DNA of 11,491 nt from JAWKRB01 sp041389885 (GTDB taxonomy: Bacteria > Myxococcota_A > Polyangia > Polyangiales > Ga0077539): positions 1-11,491 of the forward strand of contig JAWKRB010000057.1 of the NCBI GenBank assembly GCA_041389885.1. The letters are read 5' to 3'. Every line of letters starts with the position of its first letter. Within the stretch, counting starts at the first letter, position 1. This document shows, one piece after another, positions 1-5,682 of this stretch. Made by a program: the position numbers and the translations under genes. The notes under the pieces were generated by a model, which saw nothing but the letters and a program-made list of their open reading frames with translations, ran no database searches and had not been told where the DNA came from.

Positions 1-973
1 CGTAGTTGCAGACGACGGTGATGCGCCCCGCGTGCAGGTCGCCGAGCACCGCGTCGCGCGCGTCGGTGTCCATGGTGCCGTCGATGTGTCCCGCGGTGAT
101 GCCTGCGGCGCGAAACGCCTCGCAGAGCTCGCGCGAGTGCTCCACCGACGCGGCGAACACCGCCGTGGTGCGCCCCTCGGCGTGGCGCTGCCAGTGCGCG
201 ACGACGTCGCCGACGAGCGCGCGGTCGCGCATCGTGGTGGCGAGCTGCTCGGCGTCGTACTCGCCCGCGCGGTTGACCTTCACCTTCGAGAGGTCCGGTC
301 CGCGCGGCGTGGTGAAGACGCGCGGTGTCACGAGAAAGCCCTGCTTGGAGAGCTCGGCGAAGCCCGCGATGACGTGCAGCCGGTCGAACCACCGGCCCAG
401 CCCCGCGCCATCGGCGCGACACGGCGTGGCGGTCAGGCCGACGACGACGGCGCCCGCCTCGGTGTAGTGCCCGATGACCTTCGACCAGGTGCTCGAGGTC
501 GCGTGGTGGGCCTCGTCGACGAAGACCACGTCGGCCGGCGGAAGGCGTCGGTGCGTGAGGGTCTGGATGCTCGCCACCTGCACCGGGGCGTTGGGGCGCC
601 GCGCGTTGTAGGGCTCGCGGGTGTGCACGTGGGGGATCACCCCGTCGGCCATCACGACGCCGCACGAGGCCTCGGGGATGCCCGCCTCGATGAGCTTCCA
701 AAACGCCTGCCCGACGATCTCGCGCCTCGGCCCGATGAAGAGCACGCGCTTGCCCTTGGCGACGGCGCCGAGTGCGACAAGTGCAGCGACGACCGTCTTT
801 CCGCCACCCGTGGCGAGCACCAGGAGCACGCGGCGCACGCCCTCGGCGAGGATCGCGCGCGCCGCGGCGATGCCCTCGATCTGGTAGGGCCTGGGCGTGA
901 TCCCCGCCGAGGGCGGCGGGGGAGGGGCCTCGGCCGCGAGGAGGAAGGGCTGTTCCAGGCTCAGCGTCAGCAC
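1..973 (-). CDS. SF2 DEAH-box helicase, 3' end beyond window
   Basis: The first 324 residues of a superfamily 2 ATP-dependent nucleic-acid helicase, of the SSL2-like type common in phage early regions. In order I see RPYQ near residue 28, Walker A ATGGGKT at 54-60, a motif Ia-like GPRREIV near 81, the DEAH box (VDEAHH) at 152-157, motif III LTATP at 180-184, and the start of the second RecA-like domain (AVFAASVEHSREL, about 271-283). Motifs V and VI lie past the window edge. The GTG start at 973 overlaps the stop of the upstream gene by 7 bases (GTGCTGA) and is preceded by GGGAGG at good spacing, so translation is probably coupled. As the last visible gene of the leftward early operon it probably serves phage DNA replication or recombination. 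The helicase family is secure; the exact role is inference. Confidence 0.93.
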   Translation of the reverse strand, partial: MLTLSLEQPFLLAAEAPPPPPSAGITPRPYQIEGIAAARAILAEGVRRVLLVLATGGGKTVVAALVALGAVAKGKRVLFIGPRREIVGQAFWKLIEAGIPEASCGVVMADGVIPHVHTREPYNARRPNAPVQVASIQTLTHRRLPPADVVFVDEAHHATSSTWSKVIGHYTEAGAVVVGLTATPCRADGAGLGRWFDRLHVIAGFAELSKQGFLVTPRVFTTPRGPDLSKVKVNRAGEYDAEQLATTMRDRALVGDVVAHWQRHAEGRTTAVFAASVEHSRELCEAFRAAGITAGHIDGTMDTDARDAVLGDLHAGRITVVCNY

Positions 974-1422
974 TGCGCCGCCTCCCGCATCCATCGCGCG
1001 AGCGTCGCGGCGGCCACGCCTGCGTCGACGGCGGTGGCCTCGATCTCGGCCGGGCGGCGCGAGTGCTCGGCGGTCCACGCGGCGACTCGCAGCCGGCGGC
1101 TCACGAGCTCACGCAGCGCCCGGCAGACCGCGCGGCGATGCAGCAGCGGCACGTCGGCGGGGGTGATGTGCGCCTCGCCCGCGGCGAGCAGCTCCGCGTC
1201 GGCCAGCGCGCTCCAGTGGCGGTCGCGCTTCGACGGCGCCGCCGCGAGGGCCGCAGCGGTGACGGGTTCTCCGGCGATGCGCAGAGGCTCCTCGATGCGG
1301 CAGTCGGCGGGATCCGCGTGCATCATCCCGCCGTCGCCGTCGTCGATGAGCGAGCGCCCGGGCCGGGCGCAGTAGGAGCACTCCGCGGGGGCGGGGAGCG
1401 GGAGGGCGACGTCGACGCTCAC
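967..1422 (-). CDS. 151-aa hypothetical protein with CXXC motif, upstream of helicase
   Basis: I do not recognise this family. The N-terminal part has a CSYC motif (about residues 16-19) and a second Cys near residue 41, with a nearby His, so a small metal-binding site is possible but not complete by eye. The C-terminal two thirds is rich in Ala, Arg and Leu and looks helical, ending in a short segment (AAATLARWMREAAQC) that resembles the end of an HTH or DNA-contact helix. The GTG start at 1422 overlaps the previous stop in a GTGA junction. Its own stop lies inside the first codons of the helicase gene. A tight arrangement with a helicase suggests an accessory role in the same process, which is inference. 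Confidence 0.75.
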   Translation of the reverse strand: MSVDVALPLPAPAECSYCARPGRSLIDDGDGGMMHADPADCRIEEPLRIAGEPVTAAALAAAPSKRDRHWSALADAELLAAGEAHITPADVPLLHRRAVCRALRELVSRRLRVAAWTAEHSRRPAEIEATAVDAGVAAATLARWMREAAQC

Positions 1423-1640
1423 GCGGTGGCCCTCCCCAGCGAGCGCAGGGCGGCGTCGGCGGCTTCCTCGGCGACGGCGGCGCGGAGCTCGGCCCGTTCG
1501 GCGCGCACGCCCGCGGCATCGGCGTAGTGCTGCGCCTCGGCGAGGAGGGGCTCAAGCTCGGCGACCCGTGCCTCGAGCTCGGCGACGCGCTCGCGCAGAG
1601 CGCGCAGCTCCTCGTCGCGCTGTCCGTGAATCACGATCAC
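1419..1640 (-). CDS. 73-aa coiled-coil protein
   Basis: A small protein that is almost entirely one predicted coiled coil. After the start (MIVIHGQRDEEL), Leu, Val and Ala recur at heptad-like spacing through segments such as LRALRERVAELEARVAEL, with no Pro before or within that stretch. It has no catalytic motif and no cysteines. The GTG start at 1640 overlaps the upstream stop and its TGA overlaps the next GTG start, both as GTGA junctions, so it is a link in a coupled operon. It may be an oligomerisation partner of the larger coiled-coil protein encoded just upstream. No family is recognised. Confidence 0.72.
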   Translation of the reverse strand: MIVIHGQRDEELRALRERVAELEARVAELEPLLAEAQHYADAAGVRAERAELRAAVAEEAADAALRSLGRATA

Positions 1641-2356
1641 CGGCGCGCCCTCCGCTGCAGGTGCTCCTGGAGCGCCGCGATGGGATGGGCGGGGGCGATG
1701 ATGCGCACCACGCGCGGGCTGTTGCCGCGGCGCGCGAGATCGGCCTCGAGCTGGTCGGCGCGAGCGACCGCGCGTGCGAGCTCTTCGACGGCCTTGCGGG
1801 CGGACTCTTCGGCGGCGATGGCGCGCCGGTTGGCTTCAGCGAGATCGGCGGCGAGGCGCTGCGTCGGCGGATGCATCGCCTCGGCGAGGAGCTGCCCCTC
1901 GAGTTCGTCGATGCGGGCCTCAGCGGCCGTCAGCAGCGCGCGGGACTCGTTGCGCTCGCGCCGCAGCTCTGCGGCCTCGGCACCCGTCTCTGCGGCTTCG
2001 GCGCAGCACTGCGTGCGCAGGTCCTGGGCGATCTCTGGCGCCCCGTCGAAGAGGCTCTGCATCGGCGCGTCGTCGACTACGGGCGGCTCGAAGGCCACCG
2101 GGAGCGGGGCCTCGGGGGAGGGGGCGGGCAGAGTCGGGGCAGGCGCTGGCGCGGAGAGCCACGCGCCGACGTGACGCTCCAGCGCCGCGAGCTCGCCGCG
2201 CTCCAGCCCGCGCGAGTCGAGCACCTCGCCGTCGGCGTCGAACGCCGCGCCGCGCTGGATCGTCGTGCGCAGCACACGCTTCGCGTCGCCGGGGTGCTCG
2301 AAGCGCCCAACCCGCTCGATGCCGCCGCGGGCGAGCTGCCAGACGGTGCAGCTCAC
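1637..2356 (-). CDS. 239-aa hypothetical protein with C-terminal coiled coil
   Basis: An unrecognised protein in three visible parts. The N-terminal part (about 1-68) looks like a compact domain beginning MSCTVWQLARGG and includes an FDADGEVLDSRG segment. A Pro/Ala-rich linker (about 69-95) follows. From about 115 to 210 there is a long charged helix with heptad character (for example AELRRERNESRALLTAAEAR). The GTG start at 2356 overlaps the preceding stop as GTGA, and the C-terminus overlaps the next start in the same way. It has no membrane segment or catalytic motif that I can identify. It could be a structural or scaffolding partner for other early proteins; that is a guess from architecture alone. 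Confidence 0.75.
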   Translation of the reverse strand: MSCTVWQLARGGIERVGRFEHPGDAKRVLRTTIQRGAAFDADGEVLDSRGLERGELAALERHVGAWLSAPAPAPTLPAPSPEAPLPVAFEPPVVDDAPMQSLFDGAPEIAQDLRTQCCAEAAETGAEAAELRRERNESRALLTAAEARIDELEGQLLAEAMHPPTQRLAADLAEANRRAIAAEESARKAVEELARAVARADQLEADLARRGNSPRVVRIIAPAHPIAALQEHLQRRARR

Positions 2357-2805
2357 GCCTCACCTCGCGTCGCCGTCGCGAGGATTCGTGCGTGCCGCTT
2401 CACGTCGACCAGGGCGCGCTCGATCTCTTTGACCTCTTCGTCCGAGACGTAACCGTCGCGCAGCGCTTCGAGCACCACCTGCACCGCGCGGTTGCACGCG
2501 CCGCCGATGCACGCCGCCGCGGCCTCGCGGGGCGGCGTGAGCCCGGCGCCGTAGACCGTCGTACGCTCGCGGCGGATCGCGTCGACGATCTCCTCGAAGG
2601 CCGTCGGGGACTGCAGCTGCACCAGGTGGTGCAGGCGCGGGTGCGCGAGCCCCGCGCGCAGGTTGCGCACGGTCTTCTCGTCCTTGCCGATCTCGTCGGC
2701 GAGGGTGCGGCCGGAGACGCCCGCGGCGTCGAGGCCGTCGGCGAAGGCGCGCGCGGCGGCCTGGGCGGCCTGCTCGTCGGGGAGGTAGGTCCGCAGCTTC
2801 TTCAT
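2353..2805 (-). CDS. CII-like / XRE-like phage regulator
   Basis: A 150-residue protein with a helix-turn-helix near residues 28-60: GVSGRTLADEIGKDEKTVRN followed by an LxHLVQL-type segment. The order (HTH with 'tvRNl', then a His/Leu-rich helix, then a C-terminal helix containing DGYVSDEEVKEIERAL) resembles phage regulatory CII-type proteins, where the tail tends to be a short helical oligomerisation region. The ATG at 2805 overlaps the preceding stop as ATGA. AGGAAG upstream on the coding strand is a plausible ribosome site. Position just after a Cro-like gene and a membrane protein, in the leftward early operon, fits a role in the lysis-lysogeny decision or early gene control. The HTH call is fairly secure; the CII assignment is tentative. 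Confidence 0.8.
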   Translation of the reverse strand: MKKLRTYLPDEQAAQAAARAFADGLDAAGVSGRTLADEIGKDEKTVRNLRAGLAHPRLHHLVQLQSPTAFEEIVDAIRRERTTVYGAGLTPPREAAAACIGGACNRAVQVVLEALRDGYVSDEEVKEIERALVDVKRHARILATATRGEA

Positions 2806-3005
2806 CGCGCGGACTTCCTGACGGCGGTGTTGGCGCCGATGGTGGGGCTATGCCCCGGCCACAACGCGACCGCAGAGAGACCGACGCCCGCCGCGGCGAG
2901 CATCCACCCGCCGGCGTCGTCGCACCCGGCGTCGTGCAGCAGCAGCGCGGCGCCGACGCCCAGGACCATCAGCGCGAGGCCGAGAATGCCGGAGATCGCG
3001 CGCAT
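2802..3005 (-). CDS. 67-aa membrane protein with two transmembrane helices
   Basis: Short protein starting MRAISGILGLALMVLGVG. The first hydrophobic stretch spans about residues 4-23 and the second about 34-49 (MLAAAGVGLSAVALW), joined by a short loop containing an acidic DAGCDDAGG segment. The tail (about 50-67) is polar and basic (AVRKSAR). No cleavage site is evident, so it probably stays in the inner membrane as a hairpin. I choose the ATG at 3005 because it lies one base after the upstream TGA and has a GAGG-containing ribosome site; an upstream in-frame start would give an Arg/Pro-rich, unlikely extension. Its stop overlaps the CII-like start as ATGA. No family recognised; holin-like size and topology are noted, but an early-operon position argues against lysis. 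Confidence 0.72.
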   Translation of the reverse strand: MRAISGILGLALMVLGVGAALLLHDAGCDDAGGWMLAAAGVGLSAVALWPGHSPTIGANTAVRKSAR

Positions 3006-3006
3006 C

Positions 3007-3216
3007 TCAGGCCGCCTCGGGCGAGGTCGGGGGCTGCGGCGCGGGGCCGAGCACATGCACGAGACCACCGTCCACCGAGCGCAGGTGCGACGGGGCGCCT
3101 GCGAGCGCGGCGCGGCGCACGTCGATGCGATCGAGGGCCACGAGGGCTTCGTCGGCCAGGCGCGCGAGCGTCGGATCGGTGTGCTGCGCGAGGGCGCGGA
3201 GATCGGCGCGCGTCAT
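3007..3216 (-). CDS. 69-aa hypothetical protein
   Basis: Unrecognised small protein (MTRADLRALAQHTDPTLARL at its start). The first half looks like two amphipathic helices; the second is extended and ends in a Pro-rich tail (GPAPQPPTSPEAA). There are no cysteines and no membrane segment. I take the ATG at 3216 because it overlaps the stop of the Cro-like gene as ATGA and has GAGG in front; the longer in-frame extension upstream is nearly all Arg, Ala and Pro and is antisense noise. It ends one base before the start of the membrane protein gene. Confidence 0.68.
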   Translation of the reverse strand: MTRADLRALAQHTDPTLARLADEALVALDRIDVRRAALAGAPSHLRSVDGGLVHVLGPAPQPPTSPEAA

Positions 3217-3545
3217 GCTGCCTCGGCGGAGGGCGCGGAGCGGGCGCGCTCGACGGCGGCGCGGATGTGCGCGGCGAGCGCGTCGTGGTGCTCGGGGCTG
3301 GTTGGATCGAGGTGCGGCGCGGCGGCGACGCAGGGGCCGATGCCGAGCATCAGCCACGCGAGCTCGACGCCGAGGGCGCCGCAGTAGGACTCGGCGACGT
3401 GGCGGCGGATACCTTCCGCGCTGCGGCCTTCGATGATCGCGGCGGTGCCTTCGGGGCGCGCCGCAAGCCTGTCCAGCGCGCGCCCGGACAGCTCTGCGAG
3501 CTCCCTGGCCGCGCGCAGCCTGGTGCTGACGTTGGAGGAGTTCAT
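3213..3545 (-). CDS. XRE-family Cro-like regulator, first gene of leftward operon
   Basis: A 110-residue DNA-binding protein with an XRE-type helix-turn-helix at about residues 13-70. The segment ELSGRALDRLAARPEGTAAI is followed by IEGRSAEGIRRHV and by ALGVELAWLMLGIGP, which corresponds to the family's usual 'kiAkaLgVsleWLltG' ending. The remaining 40 residues are Ala/His-rich and show no ligand or protease domain, so it is Cro-sized. It is transcribed divergently from the XRE repressor at 3637 across a 91-bp control region. The ATG at 3545 directly follows the 36-bp promoter/operator element, leaving almost no leader; there is no Shine-Dalgarno, so the mRNA may be leaderless. An upstream start at 3638 would place coding sequence across that promoter and is rejected. 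It probably antagonises the repressor. Confidence 0.85.
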   Translation of the reverse strand: MNSSNVSTRLRAARELAELSGRALDRLAARPEGTAAIIEGRSAEGIRRHVAESYCGALGVELAWLMLGIGPCVAAAPHLDPTSPEHHDALAAHIRAAVERARSAPSAEAA

Positions 3546-3581
3546 GGCAAACAATAATGCCGACGCAAACTTGTTTGTCAA
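3546..3581 (-). promoter_or_regulatory. Promoter/operator cassette of the leftward early operon
   Basis: Read on the minus strand, TTGACA (3581-3576) is a perfect -35 box. CATTAT (3559-3554) lies 16 bp downstream and is a fair -10 box. The cassette ends in GTTTGCC directly before the ATG at 3545. It holds two imperfect 16-bp dyads centred 18 bp apart: 3564-3579 (core CAAAC-TT-GTTTG) covering the -35 box, and 3546-3561 (GGCAAACAATAATGCC) covering the -10 and start. A repressor bound at either would block polymerase. A second copy, 29/36 identical, is at 6378-6413. Confidence 0.75.
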
Positions 3582-3602
3582 GCCTCGCGCAACTTTGCTG
3601 CC

Positions 3603-3618
3603 GCCAACATTCGTTGCC
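3603..3618. promoter_or_regulatory. Predicted operator dyad upstream of the repressor gene
   Basis: GCCAACATTCGTTGCC, read on the other strand as GGCAACGAATGTTGGC, fits the pattern GGCAA-N6-TTG(C/G)C seen in the two promoter cassettes. Its centre is 39 bp from the nearest leftward-cassette dyad and about 26 bp before the repressor start codon. That would suit autoregulation of the repressor. It is a pattern match only. Confidence 0.5.
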
Positions 3619-3624
3619 AGCGGA

Positions 3625-3639
3625 TACGATCCCGCCATG
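3625..3639 (+). promoter_or_regulatory. Possible -10 box giving a leaderless repressor mRNA
   Basis: TACGAT (3625-3630) ends six bases before the ATG at 3637, so transcription from it would begin at or next to the start codon. No Shine-Dalgarno precedes that ATG, which fits a leaderless message as known for lambda cI from PRM. I find no convincing -35 box, which would be usual for a promoter needing activation by a neighbouring bound repressor. Confidence 0.35.
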
Positions 3640-4287
3640 GCGTCAGTGGGAGACCGGATTCGCGAGGTGATGAAGAAGCTCGACGTCGAGTCTGCCAGCG
3701 AGCTCGGGCGGCGCGCGGGTATCCCCGGTCAGACCATCACGAACATCCTTCGGTCGGCCGACAAGGACCCGAACTACACTCCGCGACGTACGACGCTGGA
3801 GAGCATCGCGAAGCCCTTGGGCGTCTCGGTCGTTTGGCTCGAGCACGGTATCGAGGGACACATTTCGACCGACCTCACACTCGAACACGAGCCCGAGCAC
3901 ATCCCCGCCGACGACGAGGTCCCCCAGGAGACCGCGCTCTTCCGGGTGTACGTGACCGCGCCGAAGGGGCGGTACACCACGGGGGACTTCGACGCGGCGC
4001 GCGGAGCGATTCGCGGCGTGGACCGCAAGGCCCTGCCCGACGGCGACCACGACGCGCACGCTGCGCAGCTGCTCGACGCCGCGCGGTCCCTGCGCCAGCT
4101 CGGGGTGCCCGCAACGGTGCCGAACGTGATGGCGCGGGCCCTGGGAGCGCGGACCGAGCGCGAAGCGGCGGCCGACGAGGCGTTCAACGCCGAGAGCGAC
4201 GAGATCGCGCGCGAGCACGGCATCGAGCCGGGGCAGGGGAGGGCGGCGCTCGAGGCAATTCGGGCGAAGAAGGGGCGACGGGGGTGA
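3637..4287 (+). CDS. XRE-family phage repressor (CI-like, no peptidase domain)
   Basis: A 216-residue protein with an N-terminal XRE helix-turn-helix at about residues 4-72: VGDRIREVMKKLDVESASEL, then GRRAGIPGQTITNIL (the turn and recognition helix), then LESIAKPLGVSVVWLEHG, the typical end of the domain. The C-terminal 140 residues are acidic to mixed, with helical stretches (HAAQLLDAARSLRQLG; EREAAADEAFNAES) and a basic tail (AKKGRRG). I do not see the Ser/Lys S24 peptidase signature of LexA/CI, so RecA-stimulated self-cleavage is unlikely. An ImmA/IrrE-type peptidase encoded at 5683 could remove it instead. It is divergent from the Cro-like gene and sits beside the predicted operators. Start 3637 is chosen because any longer reading would run through the leftward promoter. 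Confidence 0.85.
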   Translation: MASVGDRIREVMKKLDVESASELGRRAGIPGQTITNILRSADKDPNYTPRRTTLESIAKPLGVSVVWLEHGIEGHISTDLTLEHEPEHIPADDEVPQETALFRVYVTAPKGRYTTGDFDAARGAIRGVDRKALPDGDHDAHAAQLLDAARSLRQLGVPATVPNVMARALGARTEREAAADEAFNAESDEIAREHGIEPGQGRAALEAIRAKKGRRG

Positions 4288-4315
4288 AGTAGTGCGTCAT
4301 AGGGTGGGGTAGTCG

Positions 4316-4390
4316 ATGCCGAAGCGCCGGGAGGAGCCGGAGCGCGACGAGGTCATGCACGTTCTCGACACCGAAGAAATGGCTGCCTGA
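4316..4390 (+). CDS. Possible 24-aa peptide (MPKRREEPERDEVMHVLDTE...)
   Basis: A short reading frame 28 bases after the repressor stop. The product is highly charged (basic then acidic) and ends EEMAA. It has a weak GGTGGGG-like ribosome site upstream. The gap from 4288 to 4463 otherwise contains nothing I can recognise. It may be a leader peptide for the following two-gene module, a remnant of a larger gene, or chance; at this GC content a 75-base open frame is not significant by itself. Confidence 0.25.
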   Translation: MPKRREEPERDEVMHVLDTEEMAA

Positions 4391-4463
4391 GTCGCCGTCT
4401 GAAATTGCCCGGCAGGCTCGTTTGGGTGGGTATTGCGGCGGCGGCGGTCGCAAGCGAGGGCCG

Positions 4464-4769
4464 ATGCCCCCGTGGAGCATCACCGTGACGGTCCAGGTAA
4501 TCGCGACGATGGCAGGGCCATTCGAGCGCAGCTGCGTGAAGCTCTTTGTGCGTGACCAGCCGGTCCTCGGGCTTGAGCATCATCTACGGTCCGTTCGCAA
4601 CGACGATGGCACCTTGATCCCAGCGGGGTACCATTGGGATTTGCACCGCCCCCTATCGGACTCGAAGACGCGGGAGATCCCAGCGCACCAACCGGCTAAT
4701 GCTGTCGAGGCGGTGACGATGTTGATGACCCGGGCGAAGATCTTGTGGCAGAACTCGCTGGAGCTCTGA
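4464..4769 (+). CDS. 101-aa hypothetical protein, partner of DUF1828-like gene
   Basis: Unrecognised small soluble protein. From the ATG at 4464 it begins MPPWSITVTVQVIATMAG, which looks like beta strand, continues FERSCVKLFVRDQPVLGLEH and GYHWDLHRPL, and finishes in a helix (ANAVEAVTMLMTRAKI). His residues at the centre (EHH, YHWDLH) could be catalytic or structural. A TTG at 4422 would add 14 Gly-rich residues and is less likely; an internal ATG at 4509 is also possible. The stop overlaps the next start as TGATG, so the two are almost certainly co-translated. Local GC is about 61% over 4501-4800 against 75-78% in sampled right-arm lines, suggesting separate acquisition. Toxin-antitoxin, superinfection exclusion or defence are candidate roles, not shown by the sequence. 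Confidence 0.7.
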   Translation: MPPWSITVTVQVIATMAGPFERSCVKLFVRDQPVLGLEHHLRSVRNDDGTLIPAGYHWDLHRPLSDSKTREIPAHQPANAVEAVTMLMTRAKILWQNSLEL

Positions 4770-5563
4770 TGAAGACGGACGTTGTCGCCGAAGTTCAGGA
4801 ACGCATCCAGCGCGACTTCTCTGCGCGCGTCGAGAGGTCAACCTTCGCGCTCGGGTCGGGCTTTCGCATCTCCAACGGCGTCGAGATCCCGCTTGTGCTG
4901 TCGCCCGACCGGGATCCTTCTCGCGTGCGCCTTTCGGACGCGGGTGAGGCATGGATGGGGATGGTGTCGGACGGTTTCACTGACAGCCGCCCGTCAAAGG
5001 CTGATGCCCGCAAACTTGCCGATCTGTGCCGTCTTTTCGGCGTGAACTGGGCGGTCGAGACCGGGGAGATCTACCAAGTGGCGCGGCTTGAGGAAGTTGC
5101 AGATGCCGCCCGCAGAGTCATCTCGGCGGCACTGGCGCTCGATGGATGGCGCGCCTGGTACCCGCCCGTCGGACCAAGGGCGCTCTCCGAGGCGCGGCTG
5201 TCGGAGTCGGTCACTAGGGTAGCCCAGACGCGAGGCTGGTACTCTCGGAAAAAGGAGCGGGTCGAGGGACAGCGCAGCGGTGTGGAGCGCGTGTCGTCGC
5301 TGATGCTGCACGATGCGGCCGCGGCGACGCATCGGCGCGCCGCCGTGGAGTTCACATCTGACTCGCCCAGCAACGTGCTCGACCACGTTGCGGGGTGGTT
5401 CGCAGACACCGATGTCCCCCTCGTCGTCGTTGCACCTCAGAAGGCCGTCGACGAGGTCGTGCGCGTTGATAGATGGCGGTCGAGGATTGCAGTCGTTCCG
5501 CGTGTGACGGGTCGAGACGTGTCGACCGCCGTCGTTGATGCTGCTCAGCGCATCGCGGCATAG
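4769..5563 (+). CDS. DUF1828-like protein
   Basis: A 264-residue protein whose first 120 residues match what I know of the DUF1828 pattern: a hydrophobic opening strand with 'ISNGVEIPLVL', then VRLSDAGEAWMGM (the family's 'LtD.Ge.l' block), then KLADLCRLFGVNWAVETGEI. A linker (about 130-185) leads to a second region (about 190-264) with VEFTSDSPSNVLDHVAGWFA, PLVVVAPQKAVDEVV and IAVVPRVTG, possibly a DUF1829-like or nuclease-like alpha/beta fold. The ATG at 4769 overlaps the upstream stop (TGATG). DUF1828 proteins occur in phages and mobile elements with no settled function. Its position between the repressor and the second operator is where lambda carries rexAB, so an immunity-related cargo role is plausible. 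The domain call is from memory of the family pattern. Confidence 0.75.
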   Translation: MKTDVVAEVQERIQRDFSARVERSTFALGSGFRISNGVEIPLVLSPDRDPSRVRLSDAGEAWMGMVSDGFTDSRPSKADARKLADLCRLFGVNWAVETGEIYQVARLEEVADAARRVISAALALDGWRAWYPPVGPRALSEARLSESVTRVAQTRGWYSRKKERVEGQRSGVERVSSLMLHDAAAATHRRAAVEFTSDSPSNVLDHVAGWFADTDVPLVVVAPQKAVDEVVRVDRWRSRIAVVPRVTGRDVSTAVVDAAQRIAA

Positions 5564-5682
5564 CCAGAGCTCCTGGCCTATCAGCACCCGTGTCCGCTGC
5601 CGTCAAGCCGCTTTTGACAGCCTACGTCCGCCGTTTTCTGGCCTTCTGAGCGCCCCCACGAAGCAGCCCTTATCCTCGCGTC
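5564..5682. other. 119-bp intergenic stretch with one imperfect hairpin
   Basis: Between the DUF1828-like gene and the peptidase gene. GTCAA (5602-5606) and TTGAC (5614-5618) form a 5-bp inverted repeat with a 7-base loop. It has no T-run after it, so it is not a clear terminator. TATCCT at 5671-5676 is a possible -10 box ending six bases before the GTG at 5683. No gene is seen here. Confidence 0.4.

Noticed and set aside
32..1375. A 447-residue plus-strand open frame at the left edge
   Set aside because: It is antisense to the DEAH helicase, whose motifs are all present on the minus strand.
2802..3005. Holin assignment for the two-helix membrane protein
   Set aside because: The early-operon position, with no endolysin visible nearby, argues against it; topology alone is insufficient.
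1774..3387. A 537-residue open frame on the plus strand through the left operon
   Set aside because: Almost entirely Arg, Ala and Gly with no domain; it is the antisense shadow of several well-supported overlapping minus-strand genes.
3433..3636. N-terminal extension of the repressor back to 3433
   Set aside because: It would code through the Cro-like gene's 5' end and the promoter cassette; the HTH alignment begins only after 3637.
4405..4436. Promoter for the cargo module (TTGCCC ... TATTGC)
   Set aside because: The spacing is 20 bp and both boxes are weak; it cannot be told from chance.
5602..5618. Inverted repeat GTCAA-N7-TTGAC as a sixth operator
   Set aside because: Its length is 17 and the half sites differ from the 16-bp pattern; it is not next to a TTGACA promoter in the right place.
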